Positions 1-6,564 are shown, counted from the first letter of the stretch. The stretch is DNA of 7,745 nucleotides from Microbacteriaceae bacterium (GCA_022701925.1 JAKONM010000053.1:1-7745), one strand, 5' to 3'. The notes: generated by a model from the sequence alone, not told the origin. A program made the numbers and translations.

Positions 1-200
1 CCGGACCCGGAGTCGAACTTGCTGGTGGACGTGAAGAGCGGTGCGCTGCAGGCCTTGCAGCGGAACAGTCCGTCGCGGTGCTCGTCGAGCAGAGCGCCCG
101 ACCAGGGGCGCTCGGTCGCGGCCTCGCGCAGCACCTTGAACTCGTTCGGGTCCAGCGCAGCGCGCCACTCCGAATCGGTCTTCACGACCTCGTACGCCAT
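1..200 (-). CDS. msrB: Peptide-methionine (R)-S-oxide reductase MsrB, partial (N-terminal part)
   Basis: MsrB enzymes reduce methionine-R-sulfoxide in proteins back to methionine, usually with thioredoxin as electron donor, in the cytoplasm. Reading the minus strand from the ATG at 198-200 gives about 67 residues beginning MAYEVVKTDSEWRAAL. They contain the family's 'RPWSGALLDEH...GLFRCKAC' region, with a zinc-binding CxxC pair at Cys48 and Cys51. The last residues before the edge, SKFDSGSG, match the start of the conserved (K/S)xDSGxGWPSF block. The catalytic cysteine lies in the C-terminal part, outside the window, so activity cannot be judged. A strong Shine-Dalgarno (GGAGGGAG, minus strand of 206-213) five bases before the ATG fixes the start. 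The gene is divergent from the DUF3263 gene across a gap of about 146 bp. Family identity is confident; the gene is incomplete only because the window ends. Confidence 0.9.
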   Translation of the reverse strand, partial: MAYEVVKTDSEWRAALDPNEFKVLREAATERPWSGALLDEHRDGLFRCKACSAPLFTSTSKFDSGS

Positions 201-285
201 GTGATCTCCCTCCGTCCCGGACGCCCTCGCGCGACCCGGGTCCGACACGGGCCGCCGCTTGCGACGTCCTGGGAGACAGCGCTCC

Positions 286-291
286 TAGCAT
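286..291 (+). promoter_or_regulatory. Possible -10 element (TAGCAT) for the DUF3263 gene
   Basis: TAGCAT fits the actinobacterial TANNNT -10 pattern. It would place a transcript start near 298 and a leader of about 48 bases that includes the Shine-Dalgarno at 330-336. The best -35-like hexamer, TTGCGA at 259-264, is 21 bases away, which is too far for a standard sigma-70 promoter. This is a weak call from pattern only. Confidence 0.3.
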
Positions 292-301
292 CAGCCGTAT
301 T

Positions 302-317
302 CCCCCGAACGCGGGGG
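302..317. repeat. Short GC hairpin in the msrB/DUF3263 divergent gap
   Basis: CCCCCG (302-307) and CGGGGG (312-317) form a perfect 6-bp stem around an AACG loop. It sits just upstream of the DUF3263 Shine-Dalgarno, inside any leader starting near 298. It could be an RNA structure in that leader or chance in GC-rich DNA. No regulator can be assigned. Confidence 0.35.
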
Positions 318-346
318 TCGGGCCGACGCGGAAGGACCTCCGGCAC

Positions 347-643
347 ATGGATGGAACCGAGCCGCACGCCGCTCCGCAGCAGGATCCCGGATCCGGGCTG
401 TCGTCGCGCGACCTCGCCGTCCTCGCCTTCGAACGCGCCTGGTGGCGCCGCGGAGGGATGAAGGAGGAGGCCATCCGCGAGGAGTTCGGCATCTCGGCGG
501 CCCGGTACTACCAGGTCCTCGGCGCGGTCATCGACACGCCCGCGGCCCTTCGAGAGGACCCCATGCTCGTCAAGCGCCTGCAGCGCCTGCGCGACGCTCG
601 AACGGTGCGGCGCGCCGACCTGCTGCGCCGGCACTCGAGCTGA
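347..643 (+). CDS. DUF3263 domain-containing protein
   Basis: A 98-residue protein that I recognise as an actinobacterial DUF3263 protein. After a disordered N-terminus of about 17 residues, residues 18-87 carry the family signature: LSSRDLAVLAFERAWW, then the helix-turn-helix-like segment KEEAIREEFGISAARYYQVL (39-58), then DPMLVKRLQRLRDAR (71-85). The 'FGISAARYYQVL' part resembles a DNA-recognition helix of sigma-like or HTH proteins, so a nucleic-acid-binding role is plausible, but the family has no established function that I know of. The start is supported by GGAAGGA at 330-336, ten bases before the ATG. An in-frame alternative is not needed; the ATG at 351 is in another frame. The gene is followed after 59 bp by the LytR_C gene in the same direction, so the two are probably co-transcribed. 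Confidence 0.88.
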   Translation: MDGTEPHAAPQQDPGSGLSSRDLAVLAFERAWWRRGGMKEEAIREEFGISAARYYQVLGAVIDTPAALREDPMLVKRLQRLRDARTVRRADLLRRHSS

Positions 644-702
644 GCGCCACAGGAGCCGTGCCGGTCGCGATCGGCACGGGGTCGCGAGCCGACCGGAAGA
701 CC

Positions 703-1248
703 ATGGCCGACAGAGCAGCCCGACCCCCGCGCGACCGATTCGACGACGTCCCCGCCGACCTGGCGCGCGTCGGCGCGCACCGGGCGCCGGTGCGGCGGCG
801 CGGCTGGGTCACCTTCGCCTGGGCGGCCCTCGCCACCGGCCTGCTGGTCGGCGTCGGCGTGCTCGGCCTCGGCGTCATCGAGCAGCGCGTCGGCGGCACC
901 GCCGCGACGGAGACGGCGGGCACCGGCGCCTCGTCCGGTCCCGCCGCCACCGTCGACCCGCAGGCCCAGGTCGCGGTGCTGAACGCCACCACCACCACCG
1001 GGCTCGCCAAGGCGGCGTCCACGACGCTGGAGGCCGACGACTGGACCGTCGCCTCCACGGCGAACGCCGACGTGCAGGACGTGAAGACCTCCACGGTCTA
1101 CTACGGCAGCGACGGCCAGCTCGGCGCCGCGAAGGGCCTGGCGAAGAGCCTCGGCATCACGCGCACCGCCAAGTCCGACCGGTACGACGTCGGGGGCCGC
1201 TCGCGCCTCACCGTCGTGCTCGGAGCGGACTGGAGCGCCTCGCGCTGA
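703..1248 (+). CDS. Membrane-anchored LytR C-terminal domain protein
   Basis: A 181-residue protein with a basic cytoplasmic N-terminus (1-34), one transmembrane segment at about 35-59 (WVTFAWAALATGLLVGVGVLG), an Ala/Thr/Gly-rich linker (62-84) and an extracytoplasmic LytR_C domain (about 88-174). The LytR_C hallmarks are AQVAVLNATTTTGLAKAASTTL near its start, VYYGSDGQLGAAKGLAKSLG in the middle, and the closing beta strand LTVVLGAD. This domain is usually fused to LytR-CpsA-Psr wall-polymer ligases. Here it stands alone on an anchor, so a cell-envelope role is inferred, but no catalytic LCP domain is present. The ATG at 703 is preceded by a weak GGAAGA (694-699). A GTG at 658 is in frame but has AGGAG only two bases before it, which is too close. 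The N-terminal pattern 'DDVPADLARVGAHRAP' is typical of the family and supports 703. Confidence 0.85.
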   Translation: MADRAARPPRDRFDDVPADLARVGAHRAPVRRRGWVTFAWAALATGLLVGVGVLGLGVIEQRVGGTAATETAGTGASSGPAATVDPQAQVAVLNATTTTGLAKAASTTLEADDWTVASTANADVQDVKTSTVYYGSDGQLGAAKGLAKSLGITRTAKSDRYDVGGRSRLTVVLGADWSASR

Positions 1249-1256
1249 CGGCCCGG

Positions 1257-1277
1257 CGGCGTCACGTTTCGACGCCG
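1257..1277 (+). terminator. Hairpin after the LytR_C gene
   Basis: CGGCGTC (1257-1263) pairs with GACGCCG (1271-1277) around a 7-base loop, nine bases after the stop codon. There is no T-run, as is common in high-GC actinobacteria. It probably ends the DUF3263-LytR_C transcript, although a modest stem like this may only be a partial terminator. Confidence 0.45.
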
Positions 1278-1340
1278 TTACGACTGTGTTGAGATCGATC
1301 GAACCGGACCTCACGACCGCTCCCGGCCGTCCACGCTGCA

Positions 1341-1367
1341 GGTGCGGCGTCGATCCGGCGCCGCACC
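1341..1367 (+). promoter_or_regulatory. Leader hairpin upstream of the first cold-shock gene
   Basis: GGTGCGGCG (1341-1349) is perfectly complementary to CGCCGCACC (1359-1367), giving a 9-bp stem with a 9-base loop that can close by two further pairs. It lies 40 bases before the cold-shock ATG. The 159-bp gap before that gene has no clear -10/-35 pair that I can defend. If the promoter lies in the more AT-rich stretch near 1264-1300, the hairpin would be part of a long structured 5' leader, a known trait of cold-shock mRNAs. Confidence 0.4.
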
Positions 1368-1407
1368 CGGGCCCCGGCCCGGACGGCGACATCGGGAGCG
1401 GCACGTC

Positions 1408-1611
1408 ATGACCAGCGGCATCGTCAAGTGGTTCAACGCCGAGAAGGGCTACGGCTTCATCACCGGCGACGAGGACGCGCAGGACGTCTTCGTGCACTAC
1501 AGCGCCATCGACATGTCGGGCTACCGCTCGCTGGCAGAGGGCCAGCGGGTGGAGTTCGAGGTCGGCACGGGCGCCAAGGGGCCGCAGGCCGAGGCGGTGC
1601 GACCCGCCTGA
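1408..1611 (+). CDS. cspA: Cold-shock protein, CspA family
   Basis: A 67-residue single cold-shock domain, the normal size for the family. These five-stranded OB-fold proteins bind single-stranded RNA/DNA and act as RNA chaperones, keeping mRNA unfolded at low temperature or during general growth. The RNP1 motif KGYGFI is at residues 13-18 and RNP2 VFVHY at 27-31. The opening SGIVKWFNAEKG and the closing GPQAEAVRPA are canonical. The start is set by GGGAGCGG at about 1394-1401, seven bases before the ATG. The gene stands between the LytR_C gene and groEL, with hairpins on both sides (1341-1367 and 1655-1685), which suggests it is its own transcription unit. Membership of the family is certain; which paralogue it is, and whether it is cold-inducible, cannot be read from the sequence. 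Confidence 0.95.
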   Translation: MTSGIVKWFNAEKGYGFITGDEDAQDVFVHYSAIDMSGYRSLAEGQRVEFEVGTGAKGPQAEAVRPA

Positions 1612-1654
1612 GCGGGGCCCGCACCGCCCGGTCCGGGAGCGGACTGCGCGGCGG

Positions 1655-1685
1655 CTGGGGGCGGGGTGCGCGGCACCGCCCCCGG
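1655..1685 (+). terminator. Terminator hairpin between cspA and groEL
   Basis: CTGGGGGC (1655-1662) pairs with GCCCCCGG (1678-1685, one G-T pair). After a 2-base bulge, GGTGC (1665-1669) pairs with GCACC (1673-1677) around a 3-base loop, giving about 13 base pairs. It begins 43 bases after the cspA stop and ends just before the CIRCE region, so it insulates groEL from upstream read-through. There is no U-tract. Confidence 0.6.
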
Positions 1686-1702
1686 CTTGCAGTCCCCTGG
1701 GG

Positions 1703-1747
1703 CGAGTGCCAGTATTGACGCTGGCACTCGGGGTTCCCGAGTGCCAA
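1703..1747 (+). promoter_or_regulatory. CIRCE operator (HrcA-binding) with an additional upstream half-site, groEL promoter region
   Basis: CTGGCACTC (1721-1729), a 9-base spacer (1730-1738) and GAGTGCCAA (1739-1747) form a CIRCE inverted repeat. The half-sites match at 8 of 9 positions and the spacer is the canonical N9. This is the high-GC version of TTAGCACTC-N9-GAGTGCTAA, which the repressor HrcA binds to hold heat-shock chaperone genes off until stress. A third half-site, GAGTGCCAG (1704-1712), lies upstream and forms a perfect 10-bp inverted repeat with the middle one (1703-1712 and 1721-1730) across an 8-base spacer. That spacer contains TTGACG (1715-1720), a good -35 match. No convincing -10 follows at 16-18 bases. 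The operator sits 78 bases before the groEL ATG. Confidence 0.9.
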
Positions 1748-1825
1748 GCGGCGGGCGATCGCGTCCCGATCCGGGCGCATGCGCCGCCGGCCCCGACCGT
1801 CACCGTCCAGGGAGGACGAAGAACC

Positions 1826-3448
<1,623 letters not shown>

Positions 3449-3460
3449 GTCCATCCCTCT

Positions 3461-3506
3461 GAACGACTGACGGCCGGGCCCTGCGGGGCCCGGCCGTCCG
3501 TCGTTC
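3461..3506 (+). terminator. Strong groEL terminator hairpin
   Basis: The arms 3461-3481 and 3486-3506 form a 21-bp stem with one internal T/C mismatch (3468/3499) around the tetraloop TGCG. The inner 12 pairs are almost pure G-C (ACGGCCGGGCCC with its complement). It starts 12 bases after the groEL stop. There is no clear U-tract. It could also stop transcription arriving from the convergent WXG100 side. Confidence 0.85.
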
Positions 3507-3509
3507 ACG

Positions 3510-3540
3510 GCGTCCTCGATCGATCCCTGATCGAAGACGC
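3510..3540. repeat. Second hairpin in the convergent gap
   Basis: GCGTC (3510-3514) and TCGATC (3516-3521) pair with GATCGA (3529-3534) and GACGC (3536-3540), giving 11 base pairs with one C/A mismatch and a 7-base loop. It begins four bases after the groEL terminator. On position alone it could be a back-up terminator for either strand. Confidence 0.5.
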
Positions 3541-3577
3541 GTCGTACCGGCGCGCTGAACACGCGCCGGCTGACGAC
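3541..3577. repeat. Third hairpin in the convergent gap
   Basis: CCGGCGCG (3547-3554) pairs perfectly with CGCGCCGG (3562-3569) around a 7-base loop. GTCGT (3541-3545) and ACGAC (3573-3577) extend it after a 1/3 internal loop. It abuts the previous hairpin directly. Its role is unknown; a terminator or a stable 3' RNA structure is plausible. Confidence 0.5.
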
Positions 3578-3581
3578 CTGC

Positions 3582-3600
3582 GGGAGGACGGAGTCCTCCC
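3582..3600 (-). terminator. Hairpin downstream of the WXG100 gene
   Basis: GGGAGGAC (3582-3589) and GTCCTCCC (3593-3600) form a perfect 8-bp stem with a 3-base loop. For the minus-strand WXG100 gene ending at 3661 it lies about 60 bases past the stop. A smaller perfect hairpin, GCCGAC-GAA-GTCGGC (3615-3629), lies between them. Together they are the likely end of the minus-strand transcript. Confidence 0.55.
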
Positions 3601-3614
3601 CGAGGCGATGCCGT

Positions 3615-3629
3615 GCCGACGAAGTCGGC
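3615..3629 (-). terminator. Small hairpin just past the WXG100 stop
   Basis: GCCGAC (3615-3620) and GTCGGC (3624-3629) make a 6-bp stem with a GAA loop, about 31 bases downstream of the minus-strand WXG100 stop. It is flanked by a direct repeat of GGCGATGC (3604-3611 and 3627-3634). Alone it would be a weak terminator. Confidence 0.4.
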
Positions 3630-3660
3630 GATGCACTCAGCAGCCGTCCATGGACTGGGC

Positions 3661-3948
3661 TCAGCTGAACAGGCGGGCGTTCGCCAGCTCGGTCTCCACG
3701 TACTGCTGGCCCGCGGCCCGCAGCGCCCGATCGATGGAGGACAGCACCTCCTCGACGTTCTGCTGGGTCGCGCGCCACTGCTGCACGACGCCCTGGAACG
3801 CGACGGCCGCCGCCCCCGTCCAGACGCCCTGCAGCGCCTCCAGCTGTCCGTGCAGCGCGGTCACCTCGCCCTGCAGCCGGGCGACGGTGCCGCCGATCGC
3901 GGCGTTGGCGGCGGCGACGGCGTCGCTGTCGACGGTGAACCTGGTCAT
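3661..3948 (-). CDS. WXG100 family (ESAT-6-like) protein
   Basis: A 95-residue, mostly alpha-helical protein with the WXG100 plan: helix 1 (about 8-40), the turn motif Trp43-Thr-Gly45 in GVWTGAAAVAF, and helix 2 (about 46-88). A C-terminal YxxxE (Tyr83-Val-Glu-Thr-Glu87) matches the YxxxD/E secretion signal of ESX/type VII substrates. Such proteins dimerise as four-helix bundles and are exported by EccC-type ATPases. No partner WXG100 gene or ESX component is in the window, so this is a lone copy; export would need a system elsewhere. The ATG at 3946-3948 is preceded by GAGAGGGA (minus strand of 3953-3960), four bases away. It follows the histidine kinase by 48 bp in the same direction, with a hairpin between them, so co-expression with the two-component system may be partial. 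Confidence 0.9.
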   Translation of the reverse strand: MTRFTVDSDAVAAANAAIGGTVARLQGEVTALHGQLEALQGVWTGAAAVAFQGVVQQWRATQQNVEEVLSSIDRALRAAGQQYVETELANARLFS

Positions 3949-3963
3949 GGTGTCCCTCTCCCG

Positions 3964-3982
3964 CCGGCCCCTGGCGGGCCGG
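3964..3982 (-). terminator. Hairpin between the histidine kinase and the WXG100 gene
   Basis: CCGGCCC (3964-3970) and GGGCCGG (3976-3982) form a perfect 7-bp G-C stem with a 5-base loop in the 48-bp gap, 14 bases past the kinase stop and just ahead of the WXG100 Shine-Dalgarno. It may terminate the kinase mRNA or reduce read-through into the WXG100 gene. Confidence 0.5.
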
Positions 3983-3996
3983 ACCGGGGCGTCACG

Positions 3997-5697
3997 CTAG
4001 GACGCGGGCACCTGCTGATCGGCCTCGTCGAGCTCGCCGACCTCCTCCTCGCCGTCCTCGTCGCTGGGGAGGAGCGGAAGCGACACGCGGAAGGTCGCGC
4101 CGCCGCCCGCGGTCTCCGAGATGCCGATGGATCCCTGATGGGCCTGCACGATCGCGGCGACGATCGCGAGGCCGAGCCCGCTGCCGCCGGTGTCGCGGGT
4201 GCGGGAGGAGTCGGCGCGCCAGAAGCGCTGGAAGATCTTGTCCCGCACCTGCGGCGGGATGCCCTCGCCGTGGTCGACGACCTCGAGCAGGGCGATGCCG
4301 CGGGACTTGTCGCCGTACGCGGCGATCTCGATGGGGGAGTCGGCCGGGGTGAAGCGGATCGCGTTGCCGATCAGGTTCGTGAGCACCTGCCGCAGCTTGT
4401 CCTCCTCGGCGAAGACGACGGGACGCGCGTTGCCGCCGACGTAGGGCACGGAGGCCGCGTCCTGCTCGGCCTCCTCCCGGGTGCGCCGGCGCGCCCGCAG
4501 CAGGCGTGCGGACGCCAGCCGCAGCGACGCGGTGACACTGGCGGCCTCGGTGCTGGTGATCGCCGCCCGCCGGAAGAGCCGGCCCGAGGTGGTCTGCGCC
4601 GCCTCGGCGTCCGCTGCGGCGACCGGGCGGAGGATCTCGAGGGCCCCGGTGTGCTGCTCGGGATCGTGCCCGATCACCCGGATCAGCCGGCCGGGGGCCA
4701 GTGCGCGGGCGTCGAGGGCCGCGTCGTGCGCCAGCGGCAGCAGCTCGACCACGGTGCGCTTCAGCTCCCGGGCCTCGTCGAGGCGGGCCAGGGCCAGCAG
4801 GTCGGAGACCAGCGCACCGAGGCGCACGGCCTCGCGCTCGATCCGGTCCATCGCCTGGGCCACGTCCTCGCGGGACTGCAGGGCGCCCATGCGGTACAGC
4901 TCGGCGTAGCCCCGCACCGAGACGAGCGGGGTGCGCAGCTCGTGGCTGGCGTCGCCCACGAAGCGGCGCATCTGGTCGATGGTCCGCGCCCGGTCGGCCA
5001 GCGCGCCGTCGATCTGGTTGAGCATCCGGTTCAGCGACCGGTTCAGCCGCCCGACCTCGGTGTTCGGCGTGGTGTTGCCGAGGCGCTGGCCGAAGTCGCC
5101 GTCGGCGATGGCCGCCGCCGTGCGCTCCACCTGCTTCAACGGCGAGAAGGTGGACCCGACGAGGATGCGCGTCAGCACCGCGCCGACGACGACGACCAGG
5201 AGCCCGAAGAGGAAGAACAGCGTCAGCAGCTGCGCGATGACCCCGTTGAGGCCCCGCAGGGGGAGCCCGAGCACCGCCAGGGTGCCGTCGCTGAGCGGCT
5301 TGACCGCCATCCGGTAGGCCGGCGCACCGCCCTCGTCCCGCACCGTGAAGGGCGCGCCGCCCATGTTGGCGCGGATCTCCCGCTGCACCTCGGAACCGAC
5401 CGGCCGCAGCCGCTCCCACGTGGGGTTGGTCTCGATGGTGGAGCCGTCCGCCTGCGTGTGCGCGAACACGAACTGGGTCGCGGCGGCCACCTCGTCGTTG
5501 TCGATCGTCTGCAGGTTGACGGAGCCGAGCGTGTTGGTGATCTGCCGGTCCGCGTCGGTCAGCAGGTAGGAGCGCAGCACGCTCATCACGCCCAGGCCGC
5601 ACACGATGAGGCCGAGCGTCAGGACCAGCACGGTGACGCCCGTGATCTTGGTGCGCAGCGAGATGCCGTTCCACCAGCCGGCCAGTGTCGCGTGCAT
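3997..5697 (-). CDS. Two-component sensor histidine kinase (HAMP, HisKA, HATPase)
   Basis: A 566-residue membrane sensor kinase, partner of the response regulator immediately upstream. In order: TM1 (about 18-42), an extracytoplasmic sensor region (about 43-152), TM2 (about 155-180), HAMP (about 181-233), HisKA with the H-box DASHELRTP (phospho-acceptor His252), then a long linker (about 344-424), and the ATP-binding domain. That domain has N-box NLIGNAIRFTP (441-451), G1 DHGEGI (475-480), F-box FQRFWRAD (489-496) and G2 GGSGLGL (504-510), so all catalytic boxes are intact. The C-terminus is a Glu/Asp-rich tail (about 545-560). The linker is the odd part: most PhoR/TcrY-like kinases pass almost directly from the HisKA helix region to the N-box. 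The chosen ATG (5695-5697) has GGAGG on the minus strand (5710-5714) 12 bases before it. An ATG at 5709 touches this GGAGG, and a GTG at 5745 has no ribosome site. The signal sensed is unknown. Confidence 0.92.
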   Translation of the reverse strand: MHATLAGWWNGISLRTKITGVTVLVLTLGLIVCGLGVMSVLRSYLLTDADRQITNTLGSVNLQTIDNDEVAAATQFVFAHTQADGSTIETNPTWERLRPVGSEVQREIRANMGGAPFTVRDEGGAPAYRMAVKPLSDGTLAVLGLPLRGLNGVIAQLLTLFFLFGLLVVVVGAVLTRILVGSTFSPLKQVERTAAAIADGDFGQRLGNTTPNTEVGRLNRSLNRMLNQIDGALADRARTIDQMRRFVGDASHELRTPLVSVRGYAELYRMGALQSREDVAQAMDRIEREAVRLGALVSDLLALARLDEARELKRTVVELLPLAHDAALDARALAPGRLIRVIGHDPEQHTGALEILRPVAAADAEAAQTTSGRLFRRAAITSTEAASVTASLRLASARLLRARRRTREEAEQDAASVPYVGGNARPVVFAEEDKLRQVLTNLIGNAIRFTPADSPIEIAAYGDKSRGIALLEVVDHGEGIPPQVRDKIFQRFWRADSSRTRDTGGSGLGLAIVAAIVQAHQGSIGISETAGGGATFRVSLPLLPSDEDGEEEVGELDEADQQVPAS

Positions 5698-5767
5698 CGT
5701 GCGGATCATCCTCCGGTGCGGAGCGGGGAGCCGCCTGCGCGGCACCCGTCGATCGGAAGAGAGCCGG

Positions 5768-6463
5768 TCAGGCCTTCGCCGCCTTCAGCATGTAGCCGAA
5801 GCCGCGCTTGGTCTGGATGATCGGCTCGGTCGAGTGCGCGTCCAGCTTGCGGCGCAGGTAGGAGATGTAGCTCTCCACGATGCCGGCGTCGCCGTTGAAG
5901 TCGTACTCCCACACGTGATCGAGGATCTGCGCCTTCGACAGCACGCGGTTCGGGTTCAGCATCAGGTAGCGCAGCAGCTTGAACTCGGTGGGGGACAGCT
6001 CGATGGCCTCGGCGCCCACCGTGACCTCGTGCGTGTCCTGGTCCATCGTCAGCTCGCCGGCGCGGATGACGGCGTCCTCCTCGGCGTGCATCGTGCGACG
6101 CAGGATCGCCTTGATGCGCGCCACGATCTCGTCGAGGCTGAACGGCTTGGTCACGTAGTCGTCGCCGCCGACGGTGAGGCCCGTGATCTTGTCCTCCGTG
6201 TCGTCCTTCGCCGTGAGGAAGAGGATCGGGGACGTGTAGCCCGACGCGCGCAGGCGCTTGGTGACGCCGAACCCGTTCATGTCGGGGAGCATCACGTCGA
6301 GGATGATCAGGTCGGGCTCCTCCTCCAGCACCGCGGAGATCGCCTGGGCGCCGTTGCTGACGGCGCGCACGGCGAAGCCGGCGAAGCGGAGGCTGGTGGT
6401 GAGCAGATCACGGATGTTCGGCTCGTCGTCGACGATGAGGACGCGGGGCTGGTCGGAGGCCAT
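5768..6463 (-). CDS. OmpR/PhoB-family response regulator (PhoP/TcrX-like)
   Basis: A 231-residue DNA-binding response regulator. The receiver domain (about 6-122) has the acidic pair Asp12-Asp13 (VDDE), phospho-acceptor Asp56 in LIILDVMLPDMNGFG, Thr84 in FLTAKD and Lys106 in TKPF. The winged-helix effector (about 131-229) has LSPTEFKLLRYL, the recognition-helix region AGIVESYISYLRRKLD and the wing TKRGFGYML. The wording 'LTVGGDDYVTKPFSLDEIVARIKAILRR' and 'ILDHVWEYDF' strongly resembles mycobacterial PhoP/TcrX-type regulators; I do not claim orthology to a named one. The histidine kinase follows 70 bp downstream on the same strand, so the pair is an operon. No Shine-Dalgarno precedes the ATG. 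A GATACT box seven bases before it would give a leaderless mRNA, and a tandem 11-bp repeat lies just upstream. Confidence 0.95.
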   Translation of the reverse strand: MASDQPRVLIVDDEPNIRDLLTTSLRFAGFAVRAVSNGAQAISAVLEEEPDLIILDVMLPDMNGFGVTKRLRASGYTSPILFLTAKDDTEDKITGLTVGGDDYVTKPFSLDEIVARIKAILRRTMHAEEDAVIRAGELTMDQDTHEVTVGAEAIELSPTEFKLLRYLMLNPNRVLSKAQILDHVWEYDFNGDAGIVESYISYLRRKLDAHSTEPIIQTKRGFGYMLKAAKA

Positions 6464-6470
6464 GCCGATC

Positions 6471-6505
6471 AGTATCTGCGGGAACCCTGATGGGTTCCTG
6501 ATACT
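6471..6505 (-). promoter_or_regulatory. Candidate response-regulator promoter and tandem-repeat operator
   Basis: On the plus strand two adjacent 11-mers, 6481-6491 (GGAACCCTGAT) and 6492-6502 (GGGTTCCTGAT), match at 8 of 11 positions. OmpR-family regulators usually bind tandem sites with this 10-11 bp period. The same bases contain an inverted repeat, GGAACCC-TGAT-GGGTTCC (6481-6498), flanked by AGTATC (6471-6476) and its complement GATACT (6500-6505). Reading the minus strand, GATACT from 6476 to 6471 is a fair -10 box (4 of 6 to TATAAT), seven bases before the regulator's ATG. The repeats would then cover about -18 to -39, the position for autoregulation. No recognisable -35 is present. 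Confidence 0.5.
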
Positions 6506-6543
6506 TCGTCGGGTGCGACACCGGTGCCACCGAGGTGTGCCCG

Positions 6544-6564
6544 GAGCGCGGCCCGGACGCGCTC
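6544..6564 (-). terminator. Hairpin at the stop of the small membrane protein gene
   Basis: GAGCGCG (6544-6550) and CGCGCTC (6558-6564) form a perfect 7-bp stem with a 7-base loop. On the minus strand it overlaps the last base pairs of the membrane-protein stop codon. It likely separates that gene from the response regulator. Confidence 0.4.

Noticed and set aside
442..702. An upstream extension of the LytR_C protein overlapping the DUF3263 gene
   Set aside because: The overlap translation is Ala/Arg/Gly-rich shadow sequence. The recognisable N-terminal pattern begins at 703.
1706..1825. A 40-codon N-terminal extension of GroEL from an upstream in-frame ATG
   Set aside because: The extension would run through the CIRCE operator. 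MAKIIAFDEEARRG is the family's normal start, with a strong GGAGGA before it.
5698..5745. Longer kinase starts at GTG 5745 or ATG 5709
   Set aside because: The GTG has no ribosome site and adds a basic stretch unlike the family. The ATG at 5709 directly abuts the GGAGG that suits the start at 5697. The latter remains possible.
3613..5820. A 735-codon open frame on the plus strand across the WXG100, kinase and regulator genes
   Set aside because: It opposes three recognisable genes. The translation is Gly/Arg/His/Leu-rich without motifs, and stop codons are rare by chance at this GC content.
5606..6490. A 294-codon plus-strand frame over the response regulator
   Set aside because: It is a shadow of the regulator and the kinase N-terminus. 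It runs through the kinase start and the regulator promoter repeats.
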